From the NCBI GenBank assembly GCA_026989935.1, contig JALSIN010000374.1, forward strand, positions 1 to 48,724: a stretch of 48,724 nucleotides of DNA, in the 5' to 3' direction. Below, in pieces: positions 42,446 through 48,724 of the stretch (position 1 is the first letter of the stretch; every line of letters begins with the position of its first letter). This DNA comes from Polyangiaceae bacterium (GTDB taxonomy: Bacteria; Myxococcota_A; Polyangia; Nannocystales; Nannocystaceae). The position numbers were made by a program, and so were the translations under genes. The notes below the pieces were generated by a model, which saw only the letters and a list, made by a program, of their open reading frames with translations, did no database searches and was not told where the DNA came from.

Positions 42446-43774
42446 TTACTCTCGGAGGTAGGTTCGGCGGCCGAGCACGTCGGCCACCCCACTGCGTCGC
42501 GTGACGGTCGGGTCCACGCGCAGGCGGCGGCCGGATTCGGCCGCGTCCTGAGGCGACAAGACCTCGACGTTCACTTCGAGGGGCACCTCGCCTTCGAGGG
42601 ATCGGACGAAGGACAGGGTGTGGGTGCGGGCTTCGTCGGCGGTGGCGGCGACGACAGCGAGATCGGCGGTGTAACCGCACACGCCCCGGGGCCAACGCAG
42701 CGGGGGCGCCTTCGACACGACGCGGACCACCACCCAAAACGGCACGAGGTGGTCGCTGCCGCCTTCACCGTGGGTCTGCAGTCGTTCGAGCAGTCGCGGC
42801 GACCAGAAACCGTGGTCGGCGGCCACCTGCAGGACCCACCGCGCCTCCTCCCAGCGCTCGTCCGTGGCGAAGGCGTCGAAGACCTCCTCGACCACGATCC
42901 GGCCGTAGTCCTTGTCCACCGAGCCCGCCCGCTCGGCGAGGAGATGGATCGCGGCGTGCAGCAGGCGCGAGGCCCGCGGGTCCAGCGGCCCTTCGAGCGA
43001 CTCGCGCAACCGCCCGAGCGCGGCGCAGCACAGCGGCTCGTCCGGGGCGAGGCCGTGGGCCCGTTCGAGGTGGGCGAGGGCCGCGTCGGTCCGGCCGGCG
43101 TGGTGCAGGGCGATCGCGTAGTTGAAGTGGATCGACGGCGCCTCCGGGTCGAGGGACACCGCGCGCTCGAAGCCCGCGCAGGCGGAGTCGGTCTCGCCCA
43201 GGTCCGCCAGGCAGACGGACCGGTCCACGAGGGCCGCCACGTCGAACGGCGCCAGTTCGAGGGCGAGGTCGAAGCGCTCGACGGCCTCTTCGAGCCGGCC
43301 GCGGACCTGTAGGGCGCGGCCGCACGTGCGGGCCGCGCTGGCGCGTAGCGCCGGATCCAGGGCCTCGTCCTGGACGAGGGGGGCGGCGACGTGGATGGCG
43401 CGCCGAGGACGCCCGCCTGCCAGATACGATTCGGCCAGCGCCAGCGCCACGTTCGCGTCGGCCCCGTGCGCGTGCGCCGCGGCGAGGATCCGCTCGGCCT
43501 GCCGCCGCCGGCCGGCGGCCCGTGCGGCGCGGGCGTGTGCCACGACCAAGGTGCCGTTCCCCGGATGCTCGTCGAGCGCCCGCGCCGCCATCGCCATCGC
43601 CCGCGTGTGCTGGCCGGCTTTGGAAAGCGCCCGGATCCACACGTCGTACAGCCGCACGCGGTCGTGGAGCGGCCAGTCCGGGCGCCACGCCCCGCGCAGC
43701 ATGGTGACCGCCGCGCCGGGGGCCCCTTCGGCCACCAGCAGGTTGGCGGCCTCGTACAAGACGTTGGCGTTCAT
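42446..43774 (-). CDS. TPR-repeat protein
   Basis: 442 residues from the ATG at 43774. Residues about 5-290 form degenerate TPR repeats (LYDVWIRALSKAGQHTRAMA, AHARAARAAGRRRQAERILA, GRALQVRGRLEEAVERFDLA, FNYAIALHHAGRTDAALAHL). The C-terminal part of about 130 residues (LVPFWVVVRVVSKAPPLRWP onward, ending ADVLGRRTYLRE) is an alpha/beta domain I do not recognise. Cytoplasmic by sequence. The frame can be extended to 43966, but that stretch is low quality and falls in the divergent promoter region. It converges with the CpoB-like gene. Confidence 0.75.
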   Translation of the reverse strand: MNANVLYEAANLLVAEGAPGAAVTMLRGAWRPDWPLHDRVRLYDVWIRALSKAGQHTRAMAMAARALDEHPGNGTLVVAHARAARAAGRRRQAERILAAAHAHGADANVALALAESYLAGGRPRRAIHVAAPLVQDEALDPALRASAARTCGRALQVRGRLEEAVERFDLALELAPFDVAALVDRSVCLADLGETDSACAGFERAVSLDPEAPSIHFNYAIALHHAGRTDAALAHLERAHGLAPDEPLCCAALGRLRESLEGPLDPRASRLLHAAIHLLAERAGSVDKDYGRIVVEEVFDAFATDERWEEARWVLQVAADHGFWSPRLLERLQTHGEGGSDHLVPFWVVVRVVSKAPPLRWPRGVCGYTADLAVVAATADEARTHTLSFVRSLEGEVPLEVNVEVLSPQDAAESGRRLRVDPTVTRRSGVADVLGRRTYLRE

Positions 43775-43906
43775 GGGCAGGGTCCATTCATGGCACGGCC
43801 GCGCGCAAGTCGCAATCGCCGTCCGGCACCGGTCTGGCGGCGATGTGCATTGCCGCGCACGCCGGCCCGCCGCCAGCGGTGCATGATGGAGCAAACCGGC
43901 CCCGGC

Positions 43907-43935
43907 TTGCGATCCGGACGAAGGCAGGCGACAAT
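43907..43935 (+). promoter_or_regulatory. candidate promoter, leaderless
   Basis: TTGCGA (43907-43912), 17 bases, GACAAT (43930-43935), with the ATG of the next gene 6 bases beyond. In the same divergent gap GCGGCGAT-GTGC-ATTGCCGC forms an 8-bp stem with one G-T pair (about 43831-43850), possibly an operator. Confidence 0.35.
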
Positions 43936-43941
43936 GGGGCC

Positions 43942-44463
43942 ATGTCGGGCCGGAATCTGTCTCCACGACTCGGAATCCTGCTGTCGGCGGTCCTCCTGGG
44001 CGCGGCGCTCACGCCGTCGGCGGTGGACGCCTCCTCGAACGCCAAATCCAAGGACGAGGGCGAAAAGGCGCGCCTCATGGCCCTCGTGAAGGTCGAGATC
44101 AAGCTCGAAAACGGCAAGATCGTGCGGCACGCCGGGGAACTGGTGGAGTGGGACGAGGACGCGACGGTGGTGTTCGACGGGGGCGGACATTCCCACGCGC
44201 TGTCGCTGCACCTGCACCCCAAGGACGACAAGGCCAAGAAGATCAGCGTCAAGATGGCCTACGACCGTGACTCGTCGCCGGTCCTGGCCCCGTTTACGTT
44301 CGATACGCGAGCGCGCAAGCGGGAGATCATCCAAAGCGACGGCGGGCTCGCGCTCGCGATCACGATCACCCCGAAGAAGGCCAAGCCCCAGGAGAACAAG
44401 CGACGAGACGACAGCATCGACGGGCCCTCCGATCCGAACGATCCGCTCGACGGCCTGGAGTAG
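43942..44463 (+). CDS. small secreted protein of unknown function
   Basis: 173 residues from the ATG at 43942. Signal peptide MSGRNLSPRLGILLSAVLLG to about residue 30 (SAVDA). The mature protein is Lys/Asp/Glu-rich with LKVEIKLENGKIVRHAGE-like strands, GGGHSHALSLHLHPKDDKAK and a highly charged tail (KPQENKRRDDSID). The His-Ser-His and His-Leu-His patches could bind metal. A further start at 43843 adds 33 residues that destroy the signal peptide. It stands 11 bases before another small secreted protein. Confidence 0.7.
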   Translation: MSGRNLSPRLGILLSAVLLGAALTPSAVDASSNAKSKDEGEKARLMALVKVEIKLENGKIVRHAGELVEWDEDATVVFDGGGHSHALSLHLHPKDDKAKKISVKMAYDRDSSPVLAPFTFDTRARKREIIQSDGGLALAITITPKKAKPQENKRRDDSIDGPSDPNDPLDGLE

Positions 44464-44474
44464 CCCGAGCCTGG

Positions 44475-44903
44475 ATGGCGTTCGTGGGGGTGGCCGCTGC
44501 CGGCTGTCACCCCAGCGCGGCCCCACGGGCGCCGTGGACGCGTTTCGGCCCGCAACCGACCGCCGTCGTCGTGCGGTCGCAGGGCGCGGTGGTGGCCGTG
44601 TACCGGGCCTTCGTGCCCGTGGGGGGGGCTTTGCACCTGGTCGCGCCCCAGGGCCCGGCGCGCTGGACCATCGACCTGTCCGTCCAGGGGGAGGACCCAC
44701 GCACGGGCGGCCGGACCGTGGCGGTCTGGGTTCGCGCGGGGCCGGCGCGCTCGGTCGTGGCCGCCCCGGTGGTGCGTCTCGAACGGGGTGAGCGGACGCG
44801 CGTTCGCATCGAAGGGGCGAAGCGCCCCGCACTCCTCGTGGAGATCGCCTGGCCCGCCGCCGCGGCCACCGGGCCGGGGCCGTGCCCGTGGCCCGGCGGG
44901 TGA
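44475..44903 (+). CDS. short probable lipoprotein
   Basis: 142 residues. Starts MAFVGVAAAGCHPSAAPRAP: a very short signal with lipobox AAAGC and Cys11, lacking the usual positively charged start. An upstream non-standard start is possible but none is visible. The mature part is beta-rich (AVVVRSQGAVVAVYRAFVPV, ALHLVAPQGPARWTIDLSV). No family recognised. It follows the previous secreted protein by 11 bases, probably in one transcript, and is followed by a GC hairpin. Confidence 0.55.
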   Translation: MAFVGVAAAGCHPSAAPRAPWTRFGPQPTAVVVRSQGAVVAVYRAFVPVGGALHLVAPQGPARWTIDLSVQGEDPRTGGRTVAVWVRAGPARSVVAAPVVRLERGERTRVRIEGAKRPALLVEIAWPAAAATGPGPCPWPGG

Positions 44904-44941
44904 CCGTCCGGCGCCCTGGAGCGACGTTGCGTACTTGCCGT

Positions 44942-44962
44942 GGCCCGCGGGGGGCGCGGGCC
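44942..44962 (+). terminator. GC-rich hairpin after the small secreted-protein genes
   Basis: GGCCCGC-GGGGGGC-GCGGGCC, a 7-bp perfect stem, with a second overlapping stem GGCCG-TTT-CGGCC (44959-44971). Position fits the end of the 43942-44903 transcript. Confidence 0.45.
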
Positions 44963-45013
44963 GTTTCGGCCGCTCGTTCGGGCTCGACAACGGGCGTCGG
45001 GACGTCGTAGTCC

Positions 45014-45556
45014 ATGCCCATGGCAGGCAGCACCAGTCGCCGTAGATTCCTCGGGACCGCCGTCACCGCGCCGTTGTGGCTCGGGGCGTCGGCGCGCTGC
45101 AGCGGTGGCACGGGCGGCTCGTCCGGCGGGGGGAGCACCGGGACGACGTCGGGTGCTTCGTCCGGCTCGTCCGGCGGCGGGTCGTCGGCCACGACGTCCA
45201 GCACGTCGTCGGCGTCTTCCTCGTCGGCGGGGCCGGGGACCGCGGGCGAGACGACGGGGACGGCCGGGGACACCGGCACCGCCGGCACCTCGATGGGGGG
45301 CGTCGGGGCGTGTACGCAGCCGCCGGAGGTGCTCATTGCGAACAACCACCCCGCAGCCCACAGTCTGGTCGTGCCGCTGGCCGACATCGAAGCCGGCGTA
45401 GACAAGACCTACGACATCCAGGGGGCCTCGGCGCATCCGCACACGGTCACGATCACGGCGGCCGACTTCGCCGCGCTCGCCGCGGGACAGCCCATCCAGA
45501 TGGAATCTTCCATGGACGCGGGCCACACCCACCTGGTGAGCGTCGTCTGCGGTTGA
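45014..45556 (+). CDS. Tat-exported protein with His-rich C-terminal domain
   Basis: 180 residues. Twin-arginine signal STSRRRFLGTAVTAP (a second ATG lies 2 codons in). Then about 70 residues of Ser/Gly/Thr linker, then a compact domain: LIANNHPAAHSLVVPLAD, then GASAHPHTVTITAADFAALA, AGQPIQMESSMDAGHTHLVS and VVCG. The HPHTVT and HTHLVSV strands form a short, histidine-paired beta domain seen in other small exported proteins I associate with metal handling, but it has no firm name. Tat export suggests folding with a cofactor in the cytoplasm. It stands alone between the lipoprotein and sulfatase genes. Confidence 0.78.
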   Translation: MPMAGSTSRRRFLGTAVTAPLWLGASARCSGGTGGSSGGGSTGTTSGASSGSSGGGSSATTSSTSSASSSSAGPGTAGETTGTAGDTGTAGTSMGGVGACTQPPEVLIANNHPAAHSLVVPLADIEAGVDKTYDIQGASAHPHTVTITAADFAALAAGQPIQMESSMDAGHTHLVSVVCG

Positions 45557-45571
45557 CCACCCATCACGCGC

Positions 45572-47464
45572 CTACGGCCGGTAGGGCGTGGTGTAGCCCG
45601 GGGCGCGGTAGGCGTGGGCCGAGAAGAACCGTTCCACCAGGAACAGCCGTCGGCGGCCGTCCTCGGTGTCGGCCAGGTTGCGTTGCTCGCCGGGGTCGCG
45701 CGCGAGGTCGTAGACCTCCTCGGTGCCCCGATGAAGGTCCAAGATCGCCTTGACCCGATCGGGAAACACGAGCGCCCAGATCCGGCGGCCGGCGTCGAGG
45801 GGGATCGGGCGGTCCCGGCGGACTCCGCCGCCTTCGAGGGCGGGGCGCAGGCTGGTACCGAGCCAGGGTCCGGGGATCGGTGCCCCGAACAGGTCGAGGA
45901 TCGTGGGGGCGACGTCGAGCAGGCTGACGGGGTCGTCGATGTGCCGCGGTGCAAGCGCCGGGTGGTGGATCCACAGGGGGATCCGGACCAGCTCCTCGTA
46001 CACGGTGGCCGCGTGCCCGTACGTTCCATGCTCGCCGAAGGCCTCGCCGTGGTCGGCCGTGAGGATCACCACCGTCCTGCGGTCGAGCCCGTGTCGGCGA
46101 AGCGAATCGAGCATCGTGCCCAGGGCGGCGTCCACGGCCTCGATCTCGCCCACGTACCGCGCGAAGGGCGGAGCGCTGCGGGGGCCGCGGTACGGCGCGT
46201 GGGGGTCGAGGAAGTGGACGTAGTAGAAGGCCGGTCCCTCGGGCGCGTGTTCGAGGGCCTGCACGGCCGCCGGTCCGATCTGGAAGGCTCGCGATCCGGG
46301 CACGTGCTCGACCGCAAAGCCCCGGGTCGTGCCGTAGGTCCCGCGAAATCCGCCGCCGGGGGTGACGATCTCCGTCGCGACGCCGCGGGCCGCCAGAAGC
46401 TCGGCCAGGCGCGGGCCGTCGTCGTCCACGGGGAAGTACTTGCGCTTGCGCTTGAACGGGATCTTCCGCCAGCGAACCTGGCTGTACGTGCGTCCCAGGT
46501 GCACGGACACCATGGCCGGGGTGGTCGAGGAGGCCGTGGAGCGGGCGTTCGTGAAGACGACCGACCGGCGCCGCAGGGCCGCGAGGGTGGGCAGGCGCGC
46601 GAGGACCTCGGGGTCGTCGAGCACGTCGGCGCGCAGCGAGTCCACGACGACGAGCAGCACGACGAGGTCGGGGACGAGTGGCGGGCCGGTGGGTCGGTCC
46701 CGTGCGTCGGGGCGCGGCGTGAACCGGGCCGGGTCGAGGCCATAGCGCTCGGGATCCACGTCGAGGATCCGGGCGCGTACGGTCCGCACGAGGTGATCCC
46801 CGGCGGCGCCGAGCGCCCGCGGCAGCACGGCGCCGGGGTCTCGGTGGATCGCCACGCGGACGGCGGCAGAGGACGGCAGGGCCAGGATCCCCAAAGCGGC
46901 CGCGACGATCCGGCGGTGGGTGGCGGGTCGCAGGAAGGGCAGAGGGACCGACCACCGGGCGGCCGCGACGAGGACGGCGAAGAAGCCGGCCGCGTGGGCC
47001 ACCGGGTACTCTCCGGGGCGCACGCGAAGGCCGGCGTACGCGGCGACGGCGATCCCCAGGGCTGCCGCGAGCCGTCGGCGTGGCCCGTGGACGATGGCGC
47101 GGGCACGGTCGGCCGCGAGGGCGGCGGCCGGCACCGCAAGGCCCAAGGACGCCGCGAGCGCCGGGCCGAGCGGGGCCGGCAGGTTCCCCAGCTCCGTACG
47201 GCCGAAGTACGTCGTGGATGCGACGCTGGCCGCTGCGAGCAGAGCGAGGGCGGTCGCGCGCGCGGCCCGTGATGCGCGCCCGACCCGGGCCGTCGCCGCG
47301 ACCACGAGCACCCACTGCGCGACGAGCTTCGCGAACTGGAGGGCGGCATCCTCAGGGTCGAGTGGCACGCCACGCAGGCGCACGAGCACGAGCACGTGGC
47401 CGAGCAGCGCCGCCGCCGCGGGTGCAAGGCCCCAGGCGGCGGCCGCTCTCCGGGGCGGGGGCAT
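45572..47464 (-). CDS. membrane sulfatase-superfamily hydrolase or transferase without formylglycine Cys
   Basis: 630 residues from the ATG at 47464 (a TTG 6 codons up is possible). Five or more N-terminal membrane helices (about 10-220), then an alkaline-phosphatase-superfamily domain: VVDSLRADVL (metal Asp), STASSTTPAMVSVHLG, where sulfatases have C/S-x-P-S-R and here a Thr leads TPAM, FYYVHFLDPHAPY, and LTADHGEAFGEHGTYGHA (metal Asp-His and His). A Thr nucleophile after membrane helices resembles phosphoglycerol or phosphoethanolamine transferases (LtaS, MdoB, EptA) more than true sulfatases. Substrate unknown; an envelope glycan or lipid is likely. It follows the CheB gene by 37 bases. 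Confidence 0.8.
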   Translation of the reverse strand: MPPPRRAAAAWGLAPAAAALLGHVLVLVRLRGVPLDPEDAALQFAKLVAQWVLVVAATARVGRASRAARATALALLAAASVASTTYFGRTELGNLPAPLGPALAASLGLAVPAAALAADRARAIVHGPRRRLAAALGIAVAAYAGLRVRPGEYPVAHAAGFFAVLVAAARWSVPLPFLRPATHRRIVAAALGILALPSSAAVRVAIHRDPGAVLPRALGAAGDHLVRTVRARILDVDPERYGLDPARFTPRPDARDRPTGPPLVPDLVVLLVVVDSLRADVLDDPEVLARLPTLAALRRRSVVFTNARSTASSTTPAMVSVHLGRTYSQVRWRKIPFKRKRKYFPVDDDGPRLAELLAARGVATEIVTPGGGFRGTYGTTRGFAVEHVPGSRAFQIGPAAVQALEHAPEGPAFYYVHFLDPHAPYRGPRSAPPFARYVGEIEAVDAALGTMLDSLRRHGLDRRTVVILTADHGEAFGEHGTYGHAATVYEELVRIPLWIHHPALAPRHIDDPVSLLDVAPTILDLFGAPIPGPWLGTSLRPALEGGGVRRDRPIPLDAGRRIWALVFPDRVKAILDLHRGTEEVYDLARDPGEQRNLADTEDGRRRLFLVERFFSAHAYRAPGYTTPYRP

Positions 47465-47501
47465 GGCCGTGGAACGTAGCAAACCGGCGATCGAATGCGC
47501 C

Positions 47502-48113
47502 CTACGCCGCCCGGTCGCGTGCCGCCGCCAGGAACCGGATGGCGTGACCGGCCAGGGCCTCGGGGGGGCCGCACGCGGCGGCGATCCCCGCCGCCGTCAC
47601 CGAACCCGGCATGCCCCACGCCACGCTCGAGGTCGCGTCCTGCGTCAGGACGTGGCCACCGGCGCGGGCGACGGCGTGGGCGCCGAGCCAACCGTCGCGG
47701 CCCATACCCGACAGCACCACGGCCTGGGTCCTGGCTCCGAAGACCCGCGCCAGCCCGGTGAGCAGGTCGTCGGCCGACGGCGCCGGCCGCGGTGCAGGGG
47801 GCCGACCGGGATCGATCCACAGGCGAGGTCGGCCGACTGCGTCCTGGGCGACGCGCACGAGCCCGTGTGCGGGCACGATCCACGCGCGTCCGGACGGGAG
47901 CGGTCGGCCCGGTTGCGCGGGCACGACCCACGGCCCCAGCCGGCGCCCGAGGCGGCGCACGAAGCCTTCGAGGACTTCCGGACGCATGTGCTGCGCCACC
48001 AGGACGACGGCCCCCCGCGGTGGACCGAGTGCGCGCAGGAAGCGCTCGACCGCCCCGGGGCCTCCCGTGGACGCGGCCACGCCGATGGCAGCGAACGGCG
48101 GGCGGCTCGACAC
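47502..48113 (-). CDS. orphan CheB-type protein-glutamate methylesterase domain
   Basis: 203 residues from a GTG at 48113 (MSSRPPFAAIGVAASTGGPG). Catalytic triad of CheB: Ser15 (AASTGG), His42 (VAQHM) and Asp140 (SGMGRDG). GSVTAAGIAAACGPPEALAG is the C-terminal part. It lacks the receiver domain that normally gates CheB, so it could be constitutively active or controlled otherwise. Removes methyl groups from chemoreceptors, or deamidates them. A longer reading frame to 48227 adds an Arg-rich segment over the hexamer-like sequence and is unlikely coding. No chemotaxis partner is in the window; they may lie to the right. Confidence 0.85.
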   Translation of the reverse strand: MSSRPPFAAIGVAASTGGPGAVERFLRALGPPRGAVVLVAQHMRPEVLEGFVRRLGRRLGPWVVPAQPGRPLPSGRAWIVPAHGLVRVAQDAVGRPRLWIDPGRPPAPRPAPSADDLLTGLARVFGARTQAVVLSGMGRDGWLGAHAVARAGGHVLTQDATSSVAWGMPGSVTAAGIAAACGPPEALAGHAIRFLAAARDRAA

Positions 48114-48282
48114 GGATCCGATCGTGCGGCCGCACGGTCTCGCGGGCGGGCCCCGATCCCGCCCCCACCGTCTCCTTTCGGGCCACCGCGCGCGCCCGCG
48201 GGCCCGTGCCCGTACCCTTACGCACACAGACGGGGGTTGTCTTCACGCTCCGGCCATCGGCCCGCCGGGACCGGTGCACGGT

Positions 48283-48640
48283 CCCGGTGCCGGTGCCGGT
48301 GCGCGGGCCCGTGCCCGTCCCCGTAAACCCCAGTGCTGGAGGTATCGAGCCGCCGCGGTGTCCGTGCCGGTGCCGGTGCGCGTCCCTGTAAACCCCAGTA
48401 CTGGAGGCAGCGAGCTGCCACGGTGTCCGTGCCGGTGCCGGCTCGCGTCCCTGTCCCCGTCCCCGTAACCCCCATCGCTGGAGGCGCCGCCGAACGGGGG
48501 CGGGTACGGGAACGCGTACGGGTTCGGCCACGGCCACCGGCACGGCCACGGGTGCCCGTCCCCGTCCCGGTGCCCGTGCCGGTGCGCGTCGCTGTCCCCG
48601 TCCCCGTACACCGGAGCGCTGGAGTTACCGCCGAGCGTCG
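48283..48640. repeat. hexamer array (GTGCCG/GTGCCC/GTCCCC) with 4 conserved GTAAACCCC-CTGGAGG cores
   Basis: Upstream of the orphan CheB gene. Blocks of imperfect GTGCCG/GTGCCC/GTCCCC hexamers, each followed by a conserved core. Core 1 starts at 48323 (GTAAACCCCAGTGCTGGAGG), core 2 at 48388 (GTAAACCCCAGTACTGGAGG), core 3 at 48465 (GTAACCCCCATCGCTGGAGG), core 4 at 48606 (GTACACCGGAGCGCTGGAG). The spacings are 65, 77 and 141 bases (65+12, 77+64), i.e. differing largely by whole hexamers. Minus-strand G-runs meet a G-quadruplex pattern at 48308-48331, 48449-48473 and 48555-48575. CCAGTACTGG and GGCAGC-GA-GCTGCC in unit 2 are palindromic. In the 611-base stretch right of the CheB start (48114-48724), I see no gene; 48114-48282 and 48641-48724 hold nothing I can name. 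Confidence 0.7.
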
Positions 48641-48724
48641 GCCGGCGGGTAGACCGAGGCGTGGCGGTGGCCCCGGGGGCCGGCCCGCGGGTCCTGTCGC
48701 GCGGCACCTCGGGGGGCGGTCCTC

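Noticed and set aside
46066-48549. Minus-strand frame of over 800 codons through the hexamer array and the sulfatase gene
   Set aside because: Its right half is translated hexamer repeat (Gly-Thr-Gly strings) and its left half reads the sulfatase gene in another frame; no domain is recognisable.
48283-48640. CRISPR array
   Set aside because: Cores are spaced 65, 77 and 141 bases with repetitive spacers and no cas genes; not CRISPR-like.
48243-48707. Frame of 154 codons within the hexamer array
   Set aside because: The hexamers lack stop codons by nature; residue pattern (His/Asp/Gly/Arg strings) is not protein-like.

Overview
The window is very GC-rich, densely packed bacterial DNA whose content points to a myxobacterium (Myxococcota), probably of the Nannocystis/Enhygromyxa type. 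The clues are a MYXO-CTERM-like tail (CGC motif, hydrophobic stretch, Arg-rich end) on the protein at 31172-32980, several Gly/Ser/Thr-rich lipoproteins carrying FG-GAP, DUF4215-like or Kazal-like modules, a membrane Ser/Thr kinase and an FHA protein. I see no tRNA, rRNA, CRISPR array, insertion sequence or prophage.

Layout. 1-5.7 kb: the 3' part of a DegP/HtrA protease, a 59-residue gene, then aroA, an RlmD/TrmA-type methyltransferase and class I fumarase on the minus strand. 5.8-9.4 kb: a kinase with an outer propeller-like domain, converging on an OprO/P-type porin. 9.5-17.5 kb: an isoprenoid/lipid oxidation neighbourhood around a TetR gene. Rightward runs Rieske oxygenase, aldehyde dehydrogenase and GMC oxidoreductase with 4-base overlaps; leftward lie an SDR, a geranylgeranyl-reductase-like flavoprotein and a YceI-like protein. 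A perfect 8+4+8 palindrome sits between the TetR and Rieske genes. 17.6-20.05 kb: an Mla/MCE lipid transport operon (permease, ATPase, MCE protein) in which the ATPase has lost essentially every nucleotide-binding motif.

20.1-24.6 kb: a 20-cysteine protein translationally coupled to proC, a receiver-like small protein and a large FG-GAP lipoprotein. 24.7-29.9 kb: a coherent division/envelope cluster, ftsE, ftsX, an EnvC-like LytM protein without catalytic residues, an S41 protease and a YibQ-type deacetylase-like protein. 29.9-36.9 kb: an FHA membrane protein, a frameshifted FG-GAP MYXO-CTERM protein, an M28 peptidase, and two lipoproteins (propeller-like and double Kazal-like). 37-42.4 kb: murA and hisG with an upstream lipoprotein and a downstream unknown gene, then divergently a secreted protein and a CpoB-like lipoprotein. 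42.4-48.7 kb: a TPR protein, small secreted proteins, a Tat-exported His-rich protein, a membrane sulfatase-superfamily enzyme, an isolated CheB catalytic domain, and upstream of that an array of GTGCCG/GTCCCC-like hexamers with G-quadruplex potential.

The best candidates for something undescribed are the pseudo-ATPase MCE operon next to the TetR-controlled oxidation genes, the G4/hexamer array upstream of the orphan CheB gene, the three-residue-periodic cysteine protein, and a leader able to fold as a three-way junction at about 40.69-40.78 kb.
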